A stretch of DNA of 6,964 bases from Anaerolineales bacterium UBA2232 (GCA_002348045.1 DDYO01000089.1:1-6964); one strand, 5' to 3'. Numbered from the stretch's first letter, positions 1 through 5,801 are shown. Notes: generated by a model not told the origin, from the sequence alone. Made by a program: numbers and translations.

Positions 1-2
1 AG

Positions 3-2039
3 CGCCCCGTGGTCATCGTGGACGAGGCCCACAACAACAAGACGCACCGGTTCTTCACGACGCTGACCCGCATGAACCCGAGCTGCGTCATCGAGATGAC
101 GGCCACCCCGGTCGCGGGCAACAACGTGCTGTATCACGTCTCAGCCCAAGAGCTGCGGGCGGAGCAGATGATTAAGATGCCCATTGTCCTGGCGGAGCAC
201 CCTGCAGGATGGCGGGAGTGCTTGGGCGACGCCATTCGCACCAGGAACACCCTGGAACTGGCAGCCCAAAAGGAAGCTGACTACCTGCGGCCCATCGTGC
301 TGATTCAGGCGATGCCGGCGGGGCAAGAAGCGACCGTGGATGTCGTCAAGGCCCACCTCATCAACGAAGAGCTCATCCCCGAGTCCCAGATAGTGGTGGC
401 CACGGGCGACCAGCGAGGCCTCGACGGTGTCAACCTGTTTGAAACCACCTGCCAGGTGCGGTACGTCATCACCATCCAAGCACTCAAGGAAGGGTGGGAC
501 TGCTCTTTCGCCTACGTGCTGTCCAGTCTGCAGTCAGTGCGGTCGGCCAAGGACGTGGAGCAGCTGCTGGGCCGTGTCCTGCGCATGCCCTACGCGCGAG
601 AGCGCTCCCAGGAGTCGCTGAACAAGGCCTACGCGCACATCGTGGCCTCCTCGTTTGCGGAGGCCGCCTCCAGCCTGCGCGACCGGCTCATCAACAACAT
701 GGGTTTCGAGCGCCTGGACACGGGTGGACTCATCGTCCCGCAGCAGCCCTTGTTCACCCCTGGCCCAGAAGGGGAGAACCAGACCCCGCCACCGCTGGCT
801 GAGCTACCTGCTTGCTTTGTCGAACTGCCGGAGCCGCCTCAAACCGAGCACTGGCCCGAAGAACTGAAGTCCCAGGTGGAAATCCGGCCAACGTCTCAAG
901 GCGCGACGCTCATCCTGAAGGGCGACGTGGACGCTGAGACGCTGCGCCAGGCAGAAGCGTTTGTAGTGGCCAGCTTGCCGGCCAGAGCAAAAGAAAAGGT
1001 GGCCCAGCAGTTCGCTGACCACCGAGCACTGCGCCAAGCGATGCGGGCACCCGCCCAGTTGGGCCTGAGCTTCGCGGCCATCCCCCAGCTGTGCCTGAAC
1101 CTGGACGGAGACCTTGAGGTCGTGGAGAAGTCCACGCTGGCCTACCTGAGCGACTGGAACCCGCTGGACTACCCGGTGCAGCTCGCAGGCTTCGCCATCC
1201 AGGAGACGGTGAACTCGTTCGAAATCGACATGAACGGGGAGAAGGTGCGGTTCAAGCACGTGGATGCGCAGCAGCTGCACCTCAACGACATGGTCAGCAA
1301 CATCACCCGCGAAGACCTTGTGCGATGGCTGGACGTGGAGCTGAGGCAGGCGTACCTATCGCAGCTACAGATGCAGGCCTACCTGTCCAAGCTGCTCAGC
1401 CACCTAGAGCAAACCGGGTTCACCTTGACGCAGCTGGTCCGGGCGCGGTTCCAGTTGGGCGCCGCCATCCGCATGGAGCTTGAGCGTCTGCGCCGCCTGG
1501 CCATGCAGGCGGGCTTCCAGGGCAAGCTGTTCGAGATGGAAACCCCGACACTGGAGCAGACCGCCGCCTACAGCTTCACCTTTGACCCCGGCCGGTATCC
1601 GGCGCGCAACCTTTACCAGGGCGGGTTCGAGTTTTCGAAGCACTTCTACCCAGTCATCCACGACCTGCGGGAGAAGACGGGAGCCGGAGTCATCGCCGAA
1701 GAATTCCGCTGTGCCCAGGCCATCGATGCCCACCCCAAAGTGAAGCATTGGGTGCGCAACATCGAGCGCCAGGAGCAGTTCTCGTTCTGGCTGCCCACCT
1801 CCACGGACTACTTCTACCCGGACTTTGTCGCGGAGCTGGCAGACGGTCGCGTCCTGGTGATTGAGTACAAGGGTCAGCCCTACGCCACTAACGACGACTC
1901 CAGGGAAAAAATCCTGGTGGGGCAGCAGTGGGAGAAGACGAGCAAAGGGCGCTGCCTGTTCCTGTTCGCCCTGGGTCAGGACGACCGGGGCAGAGACGTC
2001 TTCAAGCAGATTGACGACAAGATTGAGGGGCGGGCGTAA
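3..2039 (+). CDS. DEAH-box helicase with C-terminal PD-(D/E)xK nuclease, type III restriction Res-like (5' end outside window)
   Basis: The reading frame is open from the left edge to a TAA at 2037-2039, so the true start and the Walker A (ATP-binding) region lie upstream. Numbering from the GTG at position 9, visible SF2 helicase motifs are DEAH (residues 5-8, motif II), MTATP (30-34, motif III), ALKEGWDC (158-165, motif V region) and QLLGRVLRMP (185-194, motif VI). Near the C-terminus a nuclease signature is readable: D605 in YPDF, then E619-Y-K621 in VIEYKG, which fits PD-(D/E)xK spacing. This order (helicase, long middle region, nuclease) is that of type III restriction Res subunits and related ATP-dependent defence nucleases, which translocate on DNA and cut it. 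No methyltransferase (Mod) gene is visible, so a true type III R-M system cannot be claimed; any partner would lie to the left. The gene converges on the DUF433 gene with a 30-bp gap. Confidence 0.9.
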   Translation, partial: RPVVIVDEAHNNKTHRFFTTLTRMNPSCVIEMTATPVAGNNVLYHVSAQELRAEQMIKMPIVLAEHPAGWRECLGDAIRTRNTLELAAQKEADYLRPIVLIQAMPAGQEATVDVVKAHLINEELIPESQIVVATGDQRGLDGVNLFETTCQVRYVITIQALKEGWDCSFAYVLSSLQSVRSAKDVEQLLGRVLRMPYARERSQESLNKAYAHIVASSFAEAASSLRDRLINNMGFERLDTGGLIVPQQPLFTPGPEGENQTPPPLAELPACFVELPEPPQTEHWPEELKSQVEIRPTSQGATLILKGDVDAETLRQAEAFVVASLPARAKEKVAQQFADHRALRQAMRAPAQLGLSFAAIPQLCLNLDGDLEVVEKSTLAYLSDWNPLDYPVQLAGFAIQETVNSFEIDMNGEKVRFKHVDAQQLHLNDMVSNITREDLVRWLDVELRQAYLSQLQMQAYLSKLLSHLEQTGFTLTQLVRARFQLGAAIRMELERLRRLAMQAGFQGKLFEMETPTLEQTAAYSFTFDPGRYPARNLYQGGFEFSKHFYPVIHDLREKTGAGVIAEEFRCAQAIDAHPKVKHWVRNIERQEQFSFWLPTSTDYFYPDFVAELADGRVLVIEYKGQPYATNDDSREKILVGQQWEKTSKGRCLFLFALGQDDRGRDVFKQIDDKIEGRA

Positions 2040-2052
2040 GAGAAGGCGCTGC

Positions 2053-2085
2053 TAATCTTGTCATTCTTATCAGGTGACAAGATTA
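2053..2085. terminator. Hairpin between convergent genes, possible bidirectional terminator
   Basis: TAATCTTGTCA at 2053-2063 pairs perfectly with TGACAAGATTA at 2075-2085 (11 bp) around an 11-nt loop. GCGC at 2046-2049 and 2091-2094 could extend it as an outer stem. It fills the gap between the helicase-nuclease stop (2039) and the DUF433 stop (2070-2072, inside the hairpin). There is no strong U-tract on either side, so a termination role is inferred from position. An RNA stability element or protein site is also possible. Confidence 0.5.
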
Positions 2086-2441
2086 AGGGGGCGCTTGATG
2101 ACGCGAACCACCCGACCAGAGAGTTCGGGGTTCAGCTCGGACAAGCGCTGCGGCCTGACGGAAGGCAGCTCGGCCTCCACGACCTTGGCGGCCTTGATGT
2201 GCGCTTCGGTCAGGAAGGGGTAGGCCGCCTGGAGGCGGTCCAGTTGGACGCCCGCTGCCGCCGAACTCAGAACGACGCTGATGGGCACTCGCGTGCCCGC
2301 GAACACGGGCACCCCGCCCATGATTTCAGGGTCTGTCGCGACGAGTGCGTCTTCCGGGCTGATTCGTTTGCTGGCATTGAGCTGGGCCTCTGATGACCCA
2401 CCAGCATAGCCAGTGGGGGCCAGCCCAGCAACCGCAGACAA
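2070..2441 (-). CDS. DUF433 domain protein, orphan VapB-like antitoxin
   Basis: Residues 37-58 (DPEIMGGVPVFAGTRVPISVVL) and 70-88 (LQAAYPFLTEAHIKAAKVV) are the two hallmark blocks of DUF433. That family is usually the antitoxin partner of a DUF5615 (Mut7-C/PIN-like) toxin, encoded directly downstream with a short overlap. Here the gene runs straight into the convergent helicase-nuclease gene and no toxin follows, so the antitoxin is alone. The first possible codon is a TTG at 2441 with a TGA immediately before it; there is no in-frame ATG before the domain core (the next is codon 41, inside it). CTG at codon 7 is another option. Only a poorly spaced GGAAG precedes the TTG. The start is therefore uncertain and the 5' end may have been altered. 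About 35 residues precede the domain and some 30 follow it. It could be a remnant, a free regulator, or protection against related toxins. Confidence 0.8.
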   Translation of the reverse strand: MSAVAGLAPTGYAGGSSEAQLNASKRISPEDALVATDPEIMGGVPVFAGTRVPISVVLSSAAAGVQLDRLQAAYPFLTEAHIKAAKVVEAELPSVRPQRLSELNPELSGRVVRVIKRPLNLVT

Positions 2442-2467
2442 TCAAAACGGTATGCTTCCGAAATACC

Positions 2468-2494
2468 TTACAAACGATACGTAACGTTCATAAA
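2468..2494. promoter_or_regulatory. Copy A of a 27-bp shared operator-like element
   Basis: The core AACGATACGTAACGTT (2473-2488) is a near-perfect palindrome. Flanks are TTACA on the left and CATAAA on the right. The whole block matches 3130-3156 at 23 of 27 positions in the same orientation. It lies just upstream of the minus-strand DUF433 gene. In plus orientation it has TTACAA, 17 bp, TAAAGA, which is a weak promoter shape, and no plus-strand gene follows. It is most simply an operator for DUF433; the protein that binds it is unknown. Confidence 0.55.
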
Positions 2495-2530
2495 GAGAAT
2501 ACGGTACCTTTGAGAGCGAGCGGAGTGGGC

Positions 2531-2563
2531 AAAGAAAACGGGCCACTCCAAGGAGCAGCCCGT
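2531..2563 (-). terminator. Rho-independent terminator of the 162-residue gene
   Basis: Read on the minus strand, ACGGGCTGCTC, a CTTG tetraloop and GAGTGGCCCGT form an 11-bp stem with two internal G-T pairs. It is followed at once by TTTTCTTTG-type sequence (2538-2531). It starts 8 bases after the TAA of the 162-residue gene, so DUF433 further downstream should need its own promoter. An overlapping alternative stem pairs GGAGTGG (2522-2528) with CCACTCC (2543-2549). Confidence 0.8.
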
Positions 2564-2570
2564 AAATCAC

Positions 2571-3059
2571 TTAGATAGCCTTTTGAGCTTCTGTGGGGAA
2601 GGTGTACGTCCAAACAGCGCGCCGGGTCGCGCAGTCGAAGAGTTCCACCTGGTTGCTATTCCACCATTCACGAACGACAGCGCGCACGCCTGGGTGGAGG
2701 GTATCCACGTCAGGCCACGCCTCGTATTCCTTAATGAACATCACAGAGCCCAAATCGGGCTTTGCGTAGTCGAGAAGGTTGTCCAGGTCAGGAAAGACCT
2801 TGACTTCAGCATCCTCGTCAAAGAGCTCGAAGTAGAGAAAGTCAGGCAGTGCGCTTTGCAGCTCACGCCAGACTATCGTGTCAACGGCTTCTGCGGACAG
2901 CTCCTGCGCTTCCGGAGAAGTCAAGAGCGTGCGGATGGGCAAAAGCTCGCCGGCGGGGCAGGACGCGTCCAGCAGTTTGTCGATGAACTCGACGATTGCC
3001 TTGACCTGCTCGGCAGGGGTTCCTTTGAGGGAAAGGCTGATATCAGACACGTTAAACAT
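2571..3059 (-). CDS. Acidic protein of unknown function, 162 residues
   Basis: I do not recognise this family. The start is an ATG at 3059 with GGAG eight bases upstream, a convincing ribosome binding site; the TAA at 2571 is followed by an intrinsic terminator. The protein is acidic and soluble-looking, with no signal peptide, membrane segment or obvious catalytic motif. It has an N-terminal half likely to be helical (EQVKAIVEFIDKLLD, residues 17-31), an acidic middle (FELFDEDAEVKVFPDLDNLLDY, 77-98) and a Trp-rich C-terminal part (EYEAWPDV, VREWWNS, AVWTYTF). It is divergent from the WGR gene across a 131-bp intergenic region holding a shared operator-like element, so the two are probably co-regulated. 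Its transcript appears to be monocistronic. A regulatory, inhibitor or DNA-mimic role would fit its acidity, but that is speculation. Confidence 0.85.
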   Translation of the reverse strand: MFNVSDISLSLKGTPAEQVKAIVEFIDKLLDASCPAGELLPIRTLLTSPEAQELSAEAVDTIVWRELQSALPDFLYFELFDEDAEVKVFPDLDNLLDYAKPDLGSVMFIKEYEAWPDVDTLHPGVRAVVREWWNSNQVELFDCATRRAVWTYTFPTEAQKAI

Positions 3060-3089
3060 GAGAGAAGCTCCAAAGTAGTTGACCTACTT
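3060..3089 (-). promoter_or_regulatory. Leader of the 162-residue gene: RBS plus small inverted repeat
   Basis: On the minus strand, GGAG lies 8 bases before the ATG. Immediately upstream, AAGTAG (3073-3078) and CTACTT (3084-3089) form a perfect 6-bp inverted repeat around TTGAC. It ends only about two bases from the ribosome binding site, so it could act as an operator or as a translation-modulating hairpin. Function is not shown. Confidence 0.45.
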
Positions 3090-3120
3090 CGGTGTAGCTA
3101 GCGGCCTCCTCTGTCTGGGG

Positions 3121-3158
3121 TTGCAAACGTTGCAAACAATACGTATCGTTTATAAAAT
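3121..3158 (+). promoter_or_regulatory. Promoter of the WGR gene with operator copy B in its spacer
   Basis: TTGCAA (3130-3135), a 17-bp spacer and TAAAAT (3153-3158, within TATAAAAT) make a good sigma-70-type promoter about 30 bases before the WGR gene's RBS. The spacer is occupied by a near-palindrome, AACAATACGTATCGTT (3135-3150), which is the core of the 27-bp element also found at 2468-2494. A repressor bound there would block polymerase. TTGCAAAC occurs twice in tandem at 3121-3128 and 3130-3137. The same element lies upstream of the divergent 162-residue gene, so it may control both. Confidence 0.7.
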
Positions 3159-3190
3159 ATGAACCTTATTGACGACAAAGAGGCGAGCAC

Positions 3191-3460
3191 ATGCACGTCA
3201 GATGGGAGTCCGCCAGCCGCTACTACGAGGCGGTCCTGCAGCAGGACCTGCTGGGTGATTGGGTGCTCTCAACGGCTCGGGGAGGCCTGCGCAACCGCCT
3301 GGGCGCCATCAGGCATCTGGCATTGCCGTCAAGGGAAGCTGCTGTCAAAGAAGTGACGAGCCTGCACAAGCTGCGCCTGCGGCGGGGTTACCGGTTGGTG
3401 TCAAAGAGAGGCGCACCTGAGCCGGCGAACTCACTCCTCGAAGTCACGGCGCGTGACTGA
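3191..3460 (+). CDS. Small stand-alone WGR-domain protein
   Basis: The 89-residue protein matches the WGR domain along nearly its full length: VRWESASRYYEAVLQQDLLGDWVLSTARGG (residues 3-32), then EAAVKEVTSLHKLRLRRGYRLV (49-70), the usual pattern of conserved W and YY, a central turn, and a final K-x-x-RGY. The name-giving Trp-Gly-Arg is degenerate here (around ARGG, 29-32). WGR domains bind nucleic acids and occur in PARPs, in MolR-type proteins and as small stand-alone proteins; they are thought to recognise DNA ends or 5' phosphates. The start ATG has GAGG (3180-3183) with 7-base spacing. The basic C-terminal tail overlaps the 3' end of the convergent SF3 helicase gene by 30 bp. A DNA-binding accessory role is inferred. 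Confidence 0.85.
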   Translation: MHVRWESASRYYEAVLQQDLLGDWVLSTARGGLRNRLGAIRHLALPSREAAVKEVTSLHKLRLRRGYRLVSKRGAPEPANSLLEVTARD

Positions 3461-5056
3461 CTCTGCGGACAGCTCGCAGCCGATGGGGGAGCCGAAGTGC
3501 CCCTCCGCAATCCGGATGCCGCGGTAGCCGTACGGCCGGGACTTACGGTCGGACAGCGCGGGATACACCAGAACGCGTTCCTCGCGGTCGTTAATCCAAG
3601 ATGAGGGCGGGTAGCCCGTGAGCATGCGAACGTACTGGACATTGCGCTTGGACTTCGTCGCGTACCGCTCCAAGGCGGTTTTGAAGTCCAGCTCCTTGAG
3701 TGGCCGCGTGCCACTGTCCAGACTCCAGCGCTTGTAGGCCGCGTAAATCTCTCGCTCGGCAATCTCGTATGGCCCGAATTCCAGCAGGGCGCCAAAGCCT
3801 TCGAACGGGTTGCCGGCCGAGACTTCATGGGTGCTGTGCTCCTTGATAGAGGCAGGCACCTCAAAGCGGCCCATCTCGCTGATTTCGTGAGCGCCCGCCA
3901 GCGCGAAGCCCAGCAGAATGGGGTACTCCTCCGCCACGATGCGCTGAGCCAGGTCCTCGACGCGGTCCTCCGACTCGTTAAAGGTGCGCTTCAGGTGCAG
4001 GGCGATAACACGGCGCGCCATTGCGCTGCTGGTGTCTTCGAAATGGGGCGGGTAGTTCGACGCCTGGGAGACCAGGCACTCGGGCTCGATGTCAAAAGGG
4101 TCGCGGTACTTCGGGTTGCAGTGCAGCGGCTCGCGCGAGACCAGGAGCTTCAAGGTCTCCATCTCGGTCTTGGTCGATGCCTCCGAGCCAATCATGGCCA
4201 GGGCACCGACCAGGCGCTCCAGGCTGGCCGAGACCTTCAGGTCCGACAACCGCAGCTCTGCACACGACTCCTTGCCCACCAGGCCGCGCAGCAGGTGCAG
4301 GAGCTGGCTCTTGCCGTTGCTGCCAGAGCCATACAGATAGAGGAACTTCTCGGCGTTCGGCAGCCGGTTTGACAGCAGGTGGTAGCCGAACCAGCGCCGG
4401 ATAGTGACCAGCTGGTCTTCATCCAGGGATGACCGGAGAAACTTCATCAGCATCGAGTCGTCGTGGTGCCCGAGCTCGACGTCCAGGTAGTACTCACCTG
4501 CCTGGTCGACTGTCAGGGGCAGGACCCGGGTGTTCATGTGCTTCGGGTCGTGAGCGACCTTTTCGCCCTTGCCCCAGTCCAAGCTCCAGACACCGTCCAG
4601 AAAAGGAATGCCCGGGCATTGGCCGAACGCCTTGAGCTCGAGACCGTCCTGGTGGTATTCCGAGTTGGCCTGCCAGGCGGTCAAGGCTTCGCTGAAGAAG
4701 GAGTCCCCCATGGCACGGCGCTGGGTGGCCGTGCGGACGAGTGCATGCAGGGAGTAGTCGATGCTGGCGAACCACTTGTCCACGGCTTCCCACCGGTTGC
4801 CAACCCAGCGGTAGGGTCGCTGGTCGCGGCCAAAGCCGAAGTGAGGGTCTTTGGCCATCTGTTGCGCGAGCATGACTGCCAAACTGGTCTTGTCGACGAC
4901 TTGAATCGAGCTGAACCGGTACAGCGGCATACCGCTTGGGTCGCGCACGGCCACGGTGTACTCGACGTCCCCCGCAGACATGTTGTCCACGATGTCCAGA
5001 AAGTCTTGCTGGCCGACCGAGTAGTCAATCTGGACTGGAACTTTCAAGCTGGCCAC
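3431..5056 (-). CDS. P4/D5-type superfamily 3 replicative helicase
   Basis: This 541-residue protein is an SF3 AAA+ helicase of the phage P4 alpha / poxvirus D5 class used by phages, satellites and plasmids to start replication. Visible features: a D5_N-like segment with GIPFLDGVWSLDWGKG (149-164); Walker A GSGSNGKS (243-250); a Walker B-like strand ALAMIGSEAS (285-294) with acidic E292; motif C CLVSQASN (327-334) ending in N334; and R348-R349 as arginine-finger candidates before the HLKRTF segment (354-359). A winged-helix-like C-terminal region is possible (about 430-530). At 541 residues it is shorter than P4 alpha (777), and no Toprim or primase motif is apparent in the first 140 residues, so it probably needs the host or another gene for priming. 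The start is GTG at 5056 (TGA directly upstream) with AGGGGGG six bases before it. It faces away from the iteron region, which it presumably binds and unwinds. Confidence 0.9.
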   Translation of the reverse strand: MASLKVPVQIDYSVGQQDFLDIVDNMSAGDVEYTVAVRDPSGMPLYRFSSIQVVDKTSLAVMLAQQMAKDPHFGFGRDQRPYRWVGNRWEAVDKWFASIDYSLHALVRTATQRRAMGDSFFSEALTAWQANSEYHQDGLELKAFGQCPGIPFLDGVWSLDWGKGEKVAHDPKHMNTRVLPLTVDQAGEYYLDVELGHHDDSMLMKFLRSSLDEDQLVTIRRWFGYHLLSNRLPNAEKFLYLYGSGSNGKSQLLHLLRGLVGKESCAELRLSDLKVSASLERLVGALAMIGSEASTKTEMETLKLLVSREPLHCNPKYRDPFDIEPECLVSQASNYPPHFEDTSSAMARRVIALHLKRTFNESEDRVEDLAQRIVAEEYPILLGFALAGAHEISEMGRFEVPASIKEHSTHEVSAGNPFEGFGALLEFGPYEIAEREIYAAYKRWSLDSGTRPLKELDFKTALERYATKSKRNVQYVRMLTGYPPSSWINDREERVLVYPALSDRKSRPYGYRGIRIAEGHFGSPIGCELSAESVTRRDFEE

Positions 5057-5070
5057 TCAACACCCCCCTA

Positions 5071-5106
5071 GACAAAAAGGACAAGCCGGACAAGCCGGAC
5101 ACCAAG
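5071..5106. repeat. Four tandem 9-bp units ahead of the helicase gene
   Basis: Plus-strand units are GACAAAAAG, GACAAGCCG, GACAAGCCG and GACACCAAG (5071-5079, 5080-5088, 5089-5097, 5098-5106). The two middle ones are identical. They end two bases from the extended Shine-Dalgarno of the SF3 helicase gene, so they lie in its leader or promoter. They could bind a regulator or be a slippage-made array. Confidence 0.6.
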
Positions 5107-5122
5107 TCCATTTTAGGCGGCG

Positions 5123-5151
5123 CAGATACTGGCGGTATCTGTCAGAGACAG
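5123..5151. promoter_or_regulatory. Two overlapping palindromes upstream of the helicase gene, candidate operator
   Basis: CAGATAC (5123-5129) and GTATCTG (5135-5141) form a perfect 7-bp inverted repeat around TGGCG. CTGTC (5139-5143) and GACAG (5147-5151) form a second one around AGA, overlapping the first by three bases. The location, 67 bp upstream of the GTG start, suits a repressor site over the helicase promoter. No confident -35/-10 pair was found on the minus strand here. Confidence 0.5.
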
Positions 5152-5384
5152 CACCAGAACCGCCCGAGGCAGGCCAGCGCTAGGGATAAACAGGCATGCC
5201 TACTCCAGACAGGAACAGAGAAAACATGCTGAATTGGAGAAAAGTGTCGGGTTCCCACACAGAGAAAAGCAGAGTACCGTGTCGTGGTCGAGGGCCCCCT
5301 GTGAAGGGCCACGGGAAGAAGCTTAATGTTCGGGAAAAGCGCCATTAAGACTACCCCATGATAGCTAGCGTCATGTCGAACGTC

Positions 5385-5397
5385 TAAGTCGTTGATT
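5385..5397 (-). promoter_or_regulatory. IHF site 1
   Basis: Minus-strand AATCAACGACTTA matches the IHF consensus WATCAANNNNTTR at every defined position. It sits at the left edge of the AT-rich region. Confidence 0.65.
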
Positions 5398-5402
5398 TAT
5401 AA

Positions 5403-5487
5403 GGAAAAATCGGCATTTTTTGCGATTTTTCCCCCGTTTTGGGAAAAACATTCCCCCGAAACGGAGAAAATTAACGAGAAAACGGGG
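5403..5487. repeat. Overlapping, mutually exclusive inverted repeats
   Basis: Stem 1 pairs GGAAAAATCG (5403-5412) with CGATTTTTCC (5423-5432). Stem 2 pairs TTTTTCCC (5426-5433) with GGGAAAAA (5441-5448). Stem 3 pairs CCCCGTTTT (5432-5440) with AAAACGGGG (5479-5487). Stems 1 and 2 share 5426-5432, so only one can form at a time; stem 3 competes at its first bases. All arms are perfect. This could be a single-strand initiation or priming site, a structured RNA, or protein sites in the origin. Confidence 0.65.
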
Positions 5488-5559
5488 TAAAAAAAACTCC
5501 CGTCACGACTGGAGCAAGAACCGCTAACAACCGACACAAGACAAGAAAAAACGCAAGTA

Positions 5560-5572
5560 AATCAACAACTTA
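5560..5572 (+). promoter_or_regulatory. IHF site 2
   Basis: AATCAACAACTTA is an exact match to WATCAANNNNTTR, in opposite orientation to the other three sites, directly left of the iteron at 5578. Confidence 0.65.
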
Positions 5573-5637
5573 ACGCTGTGTCGGTTGCCCGTGTCGGACT
5601 TTCAAGACCGACACAAGACAAAACCACAGAACAAACG

Positions 5638-5650
5638 TAAGTCATTGATT
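5638..5650 (-). promoter_or_regulatory. IHF site 3
   Basis: Minus-strand AATCAATGACTTA matches the IHF consensus exactly. With its flanks (TAAGTCATTGATTTAT, 5638-5653) it repeats site 1 at 15 of 16 positions. Confidence 0.65.
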
Positions 5651-5676
5651 TATTTATTGTTTTGTATGTTGTTGTA
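5639..5676. other. AT-rich tract, candidate DNA unwinding element
   Basis: A run dominated by TTTATTTATTGTTTTG-like sequence lies between IHF site 3 and the iteron pair at 5680/5693, where origin melting would be expected in an iteron origin. It has no coding potential. Confidence 0.5.
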
Positions 5677-5788
5677 GTCGTGTCGGTTGCTCGTGTCGGT
5701 TGGTGTTTTTTCGTGTCGGTTGCCTCGTGTCGGTTTTTTTCCTCAACACGCCATCGACCCCATCTGACACGGGCACCTGACACGCACT

Positions 5789-5801
5789 TAAGATGTTGAT
5801 T
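5789..5801 (-). promoter_or_regulatory. IHF site 4
   Basis: Minus-strand AATCAACATCTTA matches WATCAANNNNTTR exactly. It lies between the main iteron block and the tandem iteron pair at 5824/5832. Confidence 0.6.

Noticed and set aside
2393..2578. Plus-strand open frame of 61 codons downstream of operator copy A
   Set aside because: It begins upstream of the operator copy, crosses the terminator, and has no RBS or recognisable domain.
3159..3356. Plus-strand frame starting at ATG 3159, overlapping the WGR gene
   Set aside because: Its ATG overlaps or lies at the end of the -10 region and has no RBS; the WGR frame has a recognisable domain and a proper RBS.
3388..3864. Minus-strand open frame of 158 codons overlapping the helicase gene
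   Set aside because: It lies within the SF3 helicase coding region in another frame; composition is Arg/Ser/Pro-rich as in shadow frames of GC-rich genes.
5123..5151. LexA/SOS box or lambda CI-type operator
   Set aside because: No CTGT-N8-ACAG spacing exists here (CTGT-N5-ACAG only), and similarity to lambda operators is limited to a TGGCGGT core.
5180..5191. DnaA box
   Set aside because: TTATCCCTA on the minus strand differs from TTATCCACA at two positions and stands alone, so it is not supportable.
5142..5345. Minus-strand open frame of 67 codons
   Set aside because: Cys-rich with no pattern of a real protein and no convincing RBS; it lies in the origin-proximal non-coding region.
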